Below, piece after piece: positions 6,167-15,582 of a DNA stretch of 22,307 nt (position 1 is its first letter; the number at the start of each line of letters is the position of its first letter). The stretch spans positions 1 to 22,307 of the forward strand of contig CAAGIS010000173.1 of assembly GCA_900769985.1 (NCBI GenBank), written 5' to 3'. The translations under genes and the position numbers were made by a program. This DNA is from Spirochaetia bacterium. GTDB lineage: Bacteria > Spirochaetota > Spirochaetia > Treponematales > Treponemataceae. The notes under the pieces were generated by a model that was not told the origin of the DNA, ran no database searches, and saw nothing but the letters and a program-made list of their open reading frames with translations.

Positions 6167-9100
6167 GCAGAAGTATCACTACAATTTGTCTGAACAACAT
6201 CCCAGTTATCACTGCCGTTTAAATCACCTGAAAACCCTGCACTTGTAACAGAGTCAGTTGTTGCTTCACAAACCAAATCATCCAGATTATAATATCCTTC
6301 TGCAGTTGAAATACACCATTGCATAGCACCAGTACCATCACCATACGAATTTTTTAATCCTACGCCAAGCACTCTCTTGCCAAGTGAATCGGTTTCTGTA
6401 CCGGCATAAAAAATTACGGCGACGGCAGCATCCGTTTGTTCTGATGTCAAAATATCTGTATAAGCGCACGCAGAACCGTCTGAAAAAACTATGTCGCCTA
6501 CAGTGTTAGGCGCTGGCTTTGACCCTGTAATTGCAGTCAGATACATTCCTGTATTAGTACTGTTTAAAGTCACAGCATAAGAATCAAGACAAGAAAAACA
6601 GCCCAAACAACTTGAAATATCTGCAGTACCGTCAGAACTTTGAATAATCTCATTTGTAAGAGTATATGTATACAAAGATATCTGAACGCCAATAGAAGAA
6701 GCTGTGTCTAAACTTTCAATTTTCATAATGCTAGGCGCAGATGTAGAATTTGCCACACCATAATAGACAGCAGGAATAGTACATTTTCCACTTAATGTCA
6801 GTTCAGGATTAGCTGACGGAATATAATAATAAATGTCATTAGATACAAATGTTCCTGCTGAATTAGTACTCATAGTAACACCGTTTATCTTACAAGCACC
6901 TTTATAAACATAAATTCCACCGCCTTGCTTATCAGTTGATGCTGTATTAGAAATAAAAGTACAGTCATTTATAAAAGCAGAAGCACCAGCGTTTTCTACT
7001 GCCAAAGCACCTCCACTCGCACCAGATACATTTTGCTCAAAAGCACATCTTTCAAAAGTAAAAGAAGAAGATCCTGACATATATATAGCTCCACCATCAG
7101 CATTGCCGGTAGTTGTATTTGAGCTAAAATTACAGTCAGCAAACGTTGCACTACAACCGCTTGCAGCAGGCGTAACAGACACAACAGAACCATCTGTAGA
7201 AGCATTAAAATTCGTAAAAGTAATATTTTTAAATGTTGCCTCTGCCGTATTATTAAGAGAAATAAAAGATGCCAAAGTTGACACATGATTTCCGTTAAAT
7301 GTAATTTGAGCACCGTCAACACCCTCTATCGTAAGCGCAGCTTCCGGCTCAAAAACAGTATTCGTAACACTTGTACCAAGTGTAAGCGTATAATTGCTCT
7401 TTGCATAAAGCCTTATCGGTTTGTCAGATAGCAATTCACTTGTCATAGTCATATCGCTACCTATTTCAAACTCTGTAACTGTCGTAGTTCCGGTCGGGAT
7501 AGCTGCAACCGCATTAACAAGTGCGTCCCAGTCAGTATAAGAACTCACAACAGGAGAGATTTTTCCATCGTCTGTAATCTTGTATTCATTGCCGGAATTA
7601 TCATCAGGTACGGTGAATTTTGTATATTCATCTGCTGCGGTCAAAGAAGAATCTGCAGAGAATACTTGAATTCCAGAAACTGTCGGATACGGTGACGGAA
7701 CTATTTTTATTTTTTTTGAATCACCAAAATTTGAAAGTGATTCTGCAAGGTGAATTTGAGTCACTGAATCTCCTGAAGATGAACCATCTACAGCAGCAAT
7801 ACAAATTGAATTGTCAGCACTCATATTAAAGCTTGAATAAAAATTCAGAGTTGTAGTGGCAGGAGTTCCTGCAAATACCATCAGAGTACCGTCATCTGCT
7901 ATATTTTTTTCTAGCGTGTCAAAAGAGCCGTCACCGTCATCGTCAAAAGTACAACGTAATTCAACAATACTGACATTATCTTGACTATAAATTGCACTTC
8001 CAGATGATGCCTTATTTCCTGCAAAACAGACTGCACTTCCAAAATCAAATGCGCTTAAATTGTTTTTTGAATATATACCACCGCCTTTAGCAGTTGCTAT
8101 ATTATCTGAAATCAAAGCCTCATTTATTGTCAGGCTGGCACAAGTATATATTCCGCCGCCACAGTATGCTGTATTGCCTGTAACATCGCAGTTTTTTATG
8201 TACAATTCTCCGTCATTACGGATGCCGCCGCCATTGTACGAACTTAAATACCCGCCAGTAACTTTCAAATTGTCAATCGTAACGTTTGCGTTTGAGCCGA
8301 TATAAATTACGCCGCCTTCATTTGCGGAACTTCGGTTTGCATTAATCGTACGCTTTGTTCTTGCAGTTTTATCTCCTTCAATCGTAAGTTGAAGATTTGC
8401 TGCCGGAGAAATTTGAATATATGCAGGAGTTGAACCTGTATAGGATGCAGTAGAAGTATCTATGTCATCGCTCAAAAGAACGATTGTATACGGGTCGCCG
8501 TCATTTTGGCTGCAGACTTTTGCAACGGCTGTTTTTACACTGTCGAGCGGTGAAAAATATGAGCCATTGTTTGTACTGCTGCCATTTGTCTGGTCTACAT
8601 AAAACTTGTGTCGCTTTTCTATTATATCCTGCGTCAGAGTAAAACTTCCGCCAGATATATAAGAAGTATTTGCATCGTTTACCCAAGTGTCTGTCTCCAT
8701 ATTCTGGAAAACACTTATATATTCAGTACACGAAAAAACTTCTGTTGAACTATCCAAAGTCTGGTAATCGCTATAAAAATTAAATTGAACTTCGTAAAGC
8801 CCTACAGCCTGCGGTGCATCAGTAGGATACCTACCACCGTCTTCTATCATACAAAATATAGGAGTTGTTAAATCCGCACCACCAACTTCAACAGTCGTGA
8901 CTTTTTGCGTACCGTTTTCTGTCCAGACTGCTTTATATGCTTGAATTCCACAGCCTGTAAGATTAAGCCTGAGAGAAACAGTTCCTGTGCCGCTTCCTGT
9001 AGAAATCGGAGCGACAGATACTGTAAGGTCAGAAACAGTTTTGTTTGTATCACCCAATGTAAAGGTTGAAGAAGCATTCCCGCTGACAATTTCATTGCCA

Positions 9101-9522
9101 CTTGAATCACATCCTGTTACAGAAAGTCCGTAAGTGCCTTTGTTAAGTTCAACTGTAAAAGTTGTTTCGCCTGCTGAAAGATGGACAGTCTTTTCGCTTG
9201 CGCTGTCAGATGAATTTGTAAAGGAGATCGTATATGTAATTGAAGAAGTTATTGAAGGCGCAGCGCTTTTTGCAATACTTGAACTTTTTGAATTCGTTGT
9301 ACCGCCTGCGATAAGTTCAGCAGGAAGTGCTCCCTTTAACACAATGTTGCCGGAAACAGTATACTTTGAGTTTCTGGAAAATTCTTTTTCTTCGCCGGTC
9401 GAAGAATCGTTTGATGCCTTAAGAGAAAAAAGGTTGTCGCACGAAAAGCATAAAACCATCATGCTAAGCATTACAAAACCAAAAAAATATCTTAGAGCAT
9501 TCCTGTTTCTTTTTGTTTTCAT
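6088..9522 (-). CDS. Large beta-helix lipoprotein with GGGI repeats, C-terminus replaced
   Basis: This predicted surface lipoprotein of 1144 residues has a signal peptide ending at LCFS-C28, a spirochaete-style lipobox. After a Ser/Thr-rich, Ig-like N-terminal part comes a FYVDQTNGSSTNNGSYFSPL motif typical of parallel beta-helix surface proteins. Two blocks of right-handed beta-helix repeats follow, with GGGI or GGAI and short F/I-x-x-N steps like chlamydial Pmp repeats. The C-terminal domain (GVGLKNSYGDGTGAMQW…) resembles Treponema surface proteins that normally continue further. ATG 9522 is chosen over ATG 9630 because GAGGAAG lies just before it and the signal peptide starts there. About 25 final residues (6088-6166) are read out of frame from the Rpn fragment, so the natural end is lost. 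It is the last gene of the operon, 31 bases after its paralogue. Confidence 0.8.
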   Translation of the reverse strand: MKTKRNRNALRYFFGFVMLSMMVLCFSCDNLFSLKASNDSSTGEEKEFSRNSKYTVSGNIVLKGALPAELIAGGTTNSKSSSIAKSAAPSITSSITYTISFTNSSDSASEKTVHLSAGETTFTVELNKGTYGLSVTGCDSSGNEIVSGNASSTFTLGDTNKTVSDLTVSVAPISTGSGTGTVSLRLNLTGCGIQAYKAVWTENGTQKVTTVEVGGADLTTPIFCMIEDGGRYPTDAPQAVGLYEVQFNFYSDYQTLDSSTEVFSCTEYISVFQNMETDTWVNDANTSYISGGSFTLTQDIIEKRHKFYVDQTNGSSTNNGSYFSPLDSVKTAVAKVCSQNDGDPYTIVLLSDDIDTSTASYTGSTPAYIQISPAANLQLTIEGDKTARTKRTINANRSSANEGGVIYIGSNANVTIDNLKVTGGYLSSYNGGGIRNDGELYIKNCDVTGNTAYCGGGIYTCASLTINEALISDNIATAKGGGIYSKNNLSAFDFGSAVCFAGNKASSGSAIYSQDNVSIVELRCTFDDDGDGSFDTLEKNIADDGTLMVFAGTPATTTLNFYSSFNMSADNSICIAAVDGSSSGDSVTQIHLAESLSNFGDSKKIKIVPSPYPTVSGIQVFSADSSLTAADEYTKFTVPDDNSGNEYKITDDGKISPVVSSYTDWDALVNAVAAIPTGTTTVTEFEIGSDMTMTSELLSDKPIRLYAKSNYTLTLGTSVTNTVFEPEAALTIEGVDGAQITFNGNHVSTLASFISLNNTAEATFKNITFTNFNASTDGSVVSVTPAASGCSATFADCNFSSNTTTGNADGGAIYMSGSSSFTFERCAFEQNVSGASGGALAVENAGASAFINDCTFISNTASTDKQGGGIYVYKGACKINGVTMSTNSAGTFVSNDIYYYIPSANPELTLSGKCTIPAVYYGVANSTSAPSIMKIESLDTASSIGVQISLYTYTLTNEIIQSSDGTADISSCLGCFSCLDSYAVTLNSTNTGMYLTAITGSKPAPNTVGDIVFSDGSACAYTDILTSEQTDAAVAVIFYAGTETDSLGKRVLGVGLKNSYGDGTGAMQWCISTAEGYYNLDDLVCEATTDSVTSAGFSGDLNGSDNWDVVQTNCSDTSATTSKCRPPASQTCFCALGINQAVST

Positions 9523-9553
9523 TTTTCTTCCTCTTGTACTTTTATAAATTTTA

Positions 9554-11893
9554 TCATTCCACAGTGAACGGCAAATAACCGCTGAATCCTTTTTGAGAGC
9601 CGTTTGAGAATGTATAAGTTCCGCTGACATAAAGCCGGTAATCTTCTTGCGGCATACCAGCAGGAATCGTTACAACGCCTTTATCAATTCCAAAGCCAGA
9701 AACATCAGCTTGTGTAACCTCATAACTTCCGCAGTAAAGTTTTACAGTTGCCCAAGTTAGCTGGTCACTCGCATAAGTTTCAGTTGATGTAGTTCCGTCT
9801 GAAAAAGATTTAGTTAAAGTTGCCTTTACATTAAGCGTAGTTGCAGTACCTGAAGTAACTTTATTTTTATCAAGTTCAAAAAGACATGTGCAGTCTTCTA
9901 TCGTAATTGAGCCGCCGGCAGAAATTTCAGCAAGTTTTCCGTCGCTGTCAATATAGTAATTTGTATTATCGATTGAAAAACAGTCTATCATATCTTGTGT
10001 AAGCGAGCCAGACAATGCAGAAAGTATCTGAGTTCCTGTCGTATATGAATCAAGAGAAAAAGAAGTGCTTCCTGTAATACTTGAATCAACCTTAACTGCA
10101 GCCGGATTTGAACTTGCAGTCATAACATAACAATCGTTAACTGAAGTTGAACCGTACAAATAAAGCGTTCCTTTTGTGCTGATATCCTGTCCATAAGTTG
10201 AGGCAGTATTGCCGTTAATTGGGCAATCATATAAAGAACAGTATTTTCCTGTAGTAATAAGTATAGCACCGCCTTCACCACCAGAAGCAGAATTGCCAGT
10301 CATTGTAACTTCCTTAAAAGAGCACAGGTTTTGATTAGAATAAATTACAACTCCACCGCCATTTTTTCCTGCTGTATTTCTTGCAATTTCACCACGAACC
10401 ATAGAAAAATTACCAGGAGCACATACATATATTCCTCCGCCAGATGAAGAATTGCCTGTAGCTTTATTATCTGTAACAATAACATCTAAAAAACTCGTAA
10501 CACCAGTTGCACCAGTTGCACCGCTATAATAATATCCGCCGCCAGAGCTAGATGAAAAACATTTTGTAATGGTTCCTGTTTCAAAAGTCAAGTTCGCATT
10601 TTCACTGCAATATATTCCCCCGCCATAAGAACTTGCATTGCAGTCAGAAATATATACTTTTTCCAGTGTCAGTGTACCATCATTAAAAATACCACCGCCA
10701 CTTCCGTTTACGAGTCCGTTTTTTATAGAAAGATTTTCTATTGAAACTGTAGCGCCATAGTTAACAGTAAAAATTCTAGCATTACCAGATGAAGCATCAC
10801 GCTGAATATTGCCTTGCGAATTCAAGCCCTTTATAAAAATGTTCGGTGTATTTGTTCCATTTCCTATCGTAACAAGACTTTCGGAAGAGCCGTCGGCTGT
10901 TTGAGTAACAGTTCCGTCAATGACAATCGTGCGCTGGTATGTTCCTGTTGAGTCAAGCGCAATTGCAGCATCAACTGCAGCCTGCACTGTATCAAATTTT
11001 ACTGCTTTCTTGCTTCCAATAATTCCTGCTGCTTGTTCTGCCGTTACACCGCCTAAAGCAGACGGATTAGTACCAACAACGTAAAACACAAAATCTCCAA
11101 GAGAAACAGGAATCAAATCCTCTTTTGCAAAACTGATTCTGTCAAGTTTATTTGCAGCAGACGATGTTAATAGCCACTTCGATTCCAACTGAGGATAAAC
11201 AATCAAGTCATACTCAAAAATCATTGTATTTGATAAATAATTGGAATTTGTAATATAAAGTTCCATTTTGTAAGAACTGGATGGAAGTGTTTGCTCTATG
11301 TTAATTGTCTGACTTGCAGAATTACAATCTAAAGCTTTTGTATCAGTAAAACTTACACTGTTTGTTTTTGTATTTGTAATTTGTATCGCAACATTGTAAG
11401 AACAGTTACCTAAAGGAAATTCAATAGGAATTTTTACTGTTCCGTCTACAGAATCTGACGTAACAGGAGAAAGTGTAACTTTAACATTTTTATTTGTCTC
11501 AGTAGGAGTAAATGTTAAAGTTCCTCCTGCTATCTGATTTGAGTTTTCATCTTTCCCAGAAACAAGAACAGTATATTCTGTGCCGTATATTACTTTTACA
11601 GATAATACAGGATTAGATGCAGACACCTCATAAGAATCACTATTAAGAATATTATCTGCCTCCGAAACAGAAACTGAATAACTTTTTATATTATCTTTAT
11701 AACTTGAAAAATCCGGGATAATGACAGAACGAGACAAAACATCTGATACTATAATTTCAACTCTGGCATAACCTGGTTCTATTTGTTTGTTTGATTCATT
11801 CTGATTGTCAGACAGATTATCAAAAATCGCATTGCAAGAAAAGAACAAAAGAGAAATCATCAAAATAAAAATAGTTTTAAATATTGTCTTCAT
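9554..11893 (-). CDS. Beta-helix lipoprotein with GGGI repeats
   Basis: This is a 779-residue predicted lipoprotein with signal peptide 1-19 and lipobox LFFS-C20. Residues 40-250 form Ig-like beta domains whose GGTLTFTPTETNKNVKVTLSPV segment parallels a segment of the 1144-residue neighbour, so the two are paralogues. Residues about 295-345 hold a DTVQAAVDAA-type motif seen before beta-helices. Residues about 380-570 form a right-handed beta-helix with GGGI/GGGY/GGAI turns near 399, 424, 451, 485, 512 and 541. The C-terminal part (about 660-779) is another beta domain. TGGAGA provides a good ribosome site. The gene starts 15 bases after the InlB-repeat lipoprotein gene. The likely role is adhesion or envelope structure. 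No enzyme motif was seen, and the exact ligand is unknown. Confidence 0.8.
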   Translation of the reverse strand: MKTIFKTIFILMISLLFFSCNAIFDNLSDNQNESNKQIEPGYARVEIIVSDVLSRSVIIPDFSSYKDNIKSYSVSVSEADNILNSDSYEVSASNPVLSVKVIYGTEYTVLVSGKDENSNQIAGGTLTFTPTETNKNVKVTLSPVTSDSVDGTVKIPIEFPLGNCSYNVAIQITNTKTNSVSFTDTKALDCNSASQTINIEQTLPSSSYKMELYITNSNYLSNTMIFEYDLIVYPQLESKWLLTSSAANKLDRISFAKEDLIPVSLGDFVFYVVGTNPSALGGVTAEQAAGIIGSKKAVKFDTVQAAVDAAIALDSTGTYQRTIVIDGTVTQTADGSSESLVTIGNGTNTPNIFIKGLNSQGNIQRDASSGNARIFTVNYGATVSIENLSIKNGLVNGSGGGIFNDGTLTLEKVYISDCNASSYGGGIYCSENANLTFETGTITKCFSSSSGGGYYYSGATGATGVTSFLDVIVTDNKATGNSSSGGGIYVCAPGNFSMVRGEIARNTAGKNGGGVVIYSNQNLCSFKEVTMTGNSASGGEGGAILITTGKYCSLYDCPINGNTASTYGQDISTKGTLYLYGSTSVNDCYVMTASSNPAAVKVDSSITGSTSFSLDSYTTGTQILSALSGSLTQDMIDCFSIDNTNYYIDSDGKLAEISAGGSITIEDCTCLFELDKNKVTSGTATTLNVKATLTKSFSDGTTSTETYASDQLTWATVKLYCGSYEVTQADVSGFGIDKGVVTIPAGMPQEDYRLYVSGTYTFSNGSQKGFSGYLPFTVE

Positions 11894-11908
11894 TTTGTCT
11901 CCAGTTTT

Positions 11909-14164
11909 TTATGGAAGTACCAGTATGTCAAAGTATACCCGTTCAAAATAAATATCGCTGTGCGAAGAAGTAGCATTCGTATAAATTATGCCGTGATAAA
12001 TTCCACTATTAGTAATATCAGAAGAACCAGAAGCAGAATGTATTAAATCAACAGATGCTTTTTTAGAACTTCCATCAATATTTACTTTATTTATAAACTT
12101 TAAATTACCGCTGTCATCTTTTATAGATACATAAATTACTTTTTGACCTGTAACATCAGGTTCAGTTATATAATCATATATGCCATCATTAACTGCAAAC
12201 TCTACAGAAGTGGCGCTTCCGCTAAGATTTACACTGCCTGTATAATTTACAAGACTTCCAAGTGCGTAAACCTTTATATCAGGATTAGAAAAATCAATTT
12301 CAAGTCCTGCAGCCGGATACAAACGTCCGTCATTAGCTATCGTATAGTCATCATGAGCACTTATAAATTTATTGTAATTCGTTTGTAAAAGAGTTCCACC
12401 AGTATTGTCATCAAGAACTTGAGGTGAAGATGTATATTCAGTTGAATAAACTTTAGCAACACTGTCATTTGTCAATTCTCCTGTAACCGTAATTTTGCAT
12501 CCGGAATCAAGATAAACAGGAGTTGAAACATCAATTTGTATCGCACCGCCCATTGTCAAAGTTGACGTTGACGATGAGTGGTAAACTGCATATCCGCTTG
12601 GAATTATATTTGAACTTATGGCAGTGCCGGCTAAATTCAAAGTGCCGTCTGTCAGTTCTATAAGTCCTACAGCACCAGAAGTCAGATTAAAATTCTGAAC
12701 AACTGAAAGTGAACCTAAAGTCAAAGTTCCACCATCAATAATAATCGCAGGTGTGCCGGAATAAGAATTTCCACCGTCAATAGTAATATTAGAGAGAGAA
12801 TAAGTACCGCCGTCATTAATTTCAAGCAGAGCGCCTGTCAGCTGCGGAGCTTTCTGCAATATTGCATCGTTATAAACAGAAGTTGAAAGATTGTCCAAGT
12901 CTGTCAAATCGGTAGAATCTGAAATCGTACTTAAAACCCTTATTGCAGGAGAATCAAGAGAAGCCTCTTGTAGATATGTTTTTGCCTTTGCGATAGTCTT
13001 TAAGGCAGTTGACGAAGTAAATGAATCGTTATCGTCATTTCCGTTTGCCGGGTCAACATAAATATACTTTGCCTTCCATTTTGCATAAAGCGAAACATCA
13101 CCCATAGTCGTCACATCAATATAATAACCGCTGCCATCACTATCTAACGGCACAGTTCCTGCTTCGTCTGTATACCATCCTGCAAACTCAACAGTATTTT
13201 CTGCAGAAGAAATACCAGAAACAGGAGAAGGTATATAAAGTTTTGTTCCAGTTTCATAAACATGAGGCAGAGAAGTCATACTTCCGCTGAATGTTTTTCC
13301 AGTTCCGCCAAAATTATAATCATAATAATCAACAGCAAATTCCTGCCCTTTATAAACTGCAGTATAAGTTGTATCTTCTGCAGGGAAAGTATCTGGCAGT
13401 GCAGGAGACCAGCCTACAAAGATTAATCCAGAAGGAGGTGTTACTGTTATAATATCTTTATCAAATGCTGAACCGTATAACCCTGGAACTTTTATGTTTG
13501 AACCAGTGTTCGCGCCGTCAGATACAGTTCCGCCGCTTGTATCCAATAGAACCGTTATATGTTTTCTGTCATAAGTAACAGTTATTTCTGTAGTTCCGTC
13601 GTCAGCGATTGTAGCATTTGAAAAAACAGGATTTTCAAACCCCGGAATTACAGGAGGATTTACGTCTGTCATAGTTCCCGGCTCTCCGTAACGAACTTCA
13701 ACAGAGTCTTCATAATTTATTCCGTCTGCTGTCATATAGTTGTAAATGACAAGATATTTTGAAAACCATACTGCATACAAGTCAACTTCGTCTGCCGTAA
13801 CTGTCATAGAAGTTATAAGCGAAGAGCCTGCAATTTCTTCTTTTGAAGAAGTCCATCTGTAATACTTCCAGCCACCGAGCCTGTAACCAGACGTCCATTT
13901 TACGATTTCAGAATCATCATATCCGGGCATATCTTTTGCAGAAATCGTATTTCCTATTCTGTAGCTTCGTTCAGTCATATAAAGCTTTTCGCCTGACTGC
14001 AAGTCTTCTTCTTTATTTGAATAAAAATGAATTTTTGTCTGTGTTTCTAAGCTAAGCCTTTCTTTTAAATCGCCGTTCCAAAGCGTATCGCACGAAAAAA
14101 GGCATGCGCAGAATATAATGATGAGGACATTAAAAATTTTATTCAAACAAAAAATTTTTTTCAT
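11909..14164 (-). CDS. Lipoprotein with InlB-type (Listeria-Bacteroides) repeats and beta-helix-like region
   Basis: This is a 751-residue predicted lipoprotein with a signal peptide ending at CLFS-C25. About four InlB B-repeat-like domains follow, recognised by their repeated endings: DLYAVW (about 134), TTYTAVYK (about 272) and VSLYAKWKA (about 365), plus an intermediate unit ending near 200. Next comes YVDPANGNDDNDSF (about 369-382), the same type of linker as in the 1144-residue lipoprotein, and Ser/Thr-rich strands rich in GGT/DGGT turns that look like a parallel beta-helix. Such repeats are common in surface adhesins of spirochaetes, Bacteroides and Firmicutes. The ribosome site is weak (AAAAAG just before ATG). 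The gap to the upstream barrel gene is 50 bases, the largest in the operon, so an extra internal promoter cannot be excluded. Confidence 0.8.
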   Translation of the reverse strand: MKKIFCLNKIFNVLIIIFCACLFSCDTLWNGDLKERLSLETQTKIHFYSNKEEDLQSGEKLYMTERSYRIGNTISAKDMPGYDDSEIVKWTSGYRLGGWKYYRWTSSKEEIAGSSLITSMTVTADEVDLYAVWFSKYLVIYNYMTADGINYEDSVEVRYGEPGTMTDVNPPVIPGFENPVFSNATIADDGTTEITVTYDRKHITVLLDTSGGTVSDGANTGSNIKVPGLYGSAFDKDIITVTPPSGLIFVGWSPALPDTFPAEDTTYTAVYKGQEFAVDYYDYNFGGTGKTFSGSMTSLPHVYETGTKLYIPSPVSGISSAENTVEFAGWYTDEAGTVPLDSDGSGYYIDVTTMGDVSLYAKWKAKYIYVDPANGNDDNDSFTSSTALKTIAKAKTYLQEASLDSPAIRVLSTISDSTDLTDLDNLSTSVYNDAILQKAPQLTGALLEINDGGTYSLSNITIDGGNSYSGTPAIIIDGGTLTLGSLSVVQNFNLTSGAVGLIELTDGTLNLAGTAISSNIIPSGYAVYHSSSTSTLTMGGAIQIDVSTPVYLDSGCKITVTGELTNDSVAKVYSTEYTSSPQVLDDNTGGTLLQTNYNKFISAHDDYTIANDGRLYPAAGLEIDFSNPDIKVYALGSLVNYTGSVNLSGSATSVEFAVNDGIYDYITEPDVTGQKVIYVSIKDDSGNLKFINKVNIDGSSKKASVDLIHSASGSSDITNSGIYHGIIYTNATSSHSDIYFERVYFDILVLP

Positions 14165-14214
14165 CTTTTTTCTATAAATAACAAATAAAACAATTTATTT
14201 TACTCTTTTATCTG

Positions 14215-15582
14215 CTAAAACCTCAACCCTACACAAAAATATGCACTCAAAATTCCAGAGTTCATTTCAGGAATAAAAATATGCGTAAAATCAGCACCTG
14301 CTTCAAGAATCAAATGTTTAAAAGGAATCCAGCTTACAGACAGCCCGCCGTTTGCACAAAAGTTTCCGTGATAGCTGTCATCAGGATTTTCGCGCAATGC
14401 AGAATTATACGCAATCTCTTTTTTGAATATAGCCGCACCGCCACCAAGTTTTACATTAAGCCCGAATTTTTCTTTATACAAATTAATGCGTCCCACAACA
14501 TTAAACTGGGCAATCATTACAGGAAGCTGAACTTTTATGTAATCATTCTGCATTGTAATTTTCGTTACACTTCCGCCAAGTTCAAATCCAATCTGAACTT
14601 TTTTTATGTCAATCGGAAGGTACGAAAGTTTTGCACAAAGTCCCCAGTTAAACACAGAGCCGTCAAACGATTTTAAATATTCATCATAAAAGAAGAACGG
14701 AACAAAACCGCCTGCCATTATGTTTATATCTTGAACTGTGTATTCTTTTTTTTCTTTTGCAAGTTTTGCAACTTCGCTTTGAGTTTCTTCTTCAGCAATT
14801 TGTTCCATCTCTGTGTCATGTTCGTCATCTGCCACTGCGATTTCTGTGTTTTCTGCAGTTTCGTTTTCAGGCGCAGCTTCTTTTTCTGTGGCATCTTCTG
14901 TCACAGTCTCTTCTTGAAACACGACATCTTTTTTGCTTACAATCAGATTTTCTCCTGAAGGAGCGGCTTTTATCGATTCTGACTCTGCAGCAAGTCCGCT
15001 CGGATTTTCTACGACAACTTTCCAAGTTCCTTCTGTAAGCCCTCTTACGACAACAGAGCCAGAAATAAAGCCGTCGCCTTTGTCTGCAATTTTTATTTTT
15101 CCATCAAGTTTTTCGCCAGTTTCTTCGTTTACGACAACTGCAGAACTTTCGCTCGTAATCTTTTCAATGCTTACAGGAATTTCGACAGGCTTATTTTCTG
15201 CAGGATTCACATTTACAATTTCATCAGTTAAAGAAATTTCAGGCTTTACCGCTTTTAATATTGAAAAAGACATCCACTCTGTAACAGAAGCTTCCCTACC
15301 TAAAAAGTCGTACGCAAAAATACGGTAAATATAATCACCTGCCGGCATAGAAAATTCGATAAACGTCTCTTTAGTTTCTATAGTCCTAAATTCAGAACTG
15401 TCATCAACATTCTGAATTTCAATTTTATATTCAAGTGCGTTAGGTTCAGCCTGCCACATCAATTTCTGCTTAAACTCTTTTGTCTGACAGAATAAATCTT
15501 GTCCTGAAAAAATAAAGACAGCAGCTACAAGAATGAGTAAAAATCTGAATGTATAAAAGCGGCAAGTTTTTCTAATTTCCAT
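14215..15582 (-). CDS. Exported protein with Fn3-like N-terminus and predicted outer-membrane beta-barrel
   Basis: This encodes 455 residues starting with a signal peptide (hydrophobic about 10-30). A fibronectin/Ig-like segment follows (about 36-115; WQAEPNALEYKIEI resembles the repeats of the upstream FecR protein). Next is a long acidic, Glu/Thr-rich linker (about 215-280). The C-terminal 170 residues have alternating amphipathic strands ending in Phe (…CVGLRF), as expected for an outer-membrane barrel. ATG 15582 is chosen over a TTG at 15600 because GGGA lies 7 bases upstream and because it overlaps the FecR stop by only 11 bases. The overlap suggests translational coupling. It may anchor the lipoproteins encoded downstream or span the periplasm, but that is inferred from order and architecture. 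Confidence 0.72.
   Translation of the reverse strand: MEIRKTCRFYTFRFLLILVAAVFIFSGQDLFCQTKEFKQKLMWQAEPNALEYKIEIQNVDDSSEFRTIETKETFIEFSMPAGDYIYRIFAYDFLGREASVTEWMSFSILKAVKPEISLTDEIVNVNPAENKPVEIPVSIEKITSESSAVVVNEETGEKLDGKIKIADKGDGFISGSVVVRGLTEGTWKVVVENPSGLAAESESIKAAPSGENLIVSKKDVVFQEETVTEDATEKEAAPENETAENTEIAVADDEHDTEMEQIAEEETQSEVAKLAKEKKEYTVQDINIMAGGFVPFFFYDEYLKSFDGSVFNWGLCAKLSYLPIDIKKVQIGFELGGSVTKITMQNDYIKVQLPVMIAQFNVVGRINLYKEKFGLNVKLGGGAAIFKKEIAYNSALRENPDDSYHGNFCANGGLSVSWIPFKHLILEAGADFTHIFIPEMNSGILSAYFCVGLRF

Noticed and set aside
8060..8305. Open frames on the plus strand across the lipoprotein operon, for example 8060-8305 and 14281-14676
   Set aside because: They mirror the repetitive codon pattern of the minus-strand genes, lack ribosome sites and show no domain features.
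9523..9630. Upstream ATG at 9630 for the 1144-residue lipoprotein
   Set aside because: It would put 36 hydrophilic residues before the signal peptide and overlap the previous gene; ATG 9522 has a GAGGAAG ribosome site.
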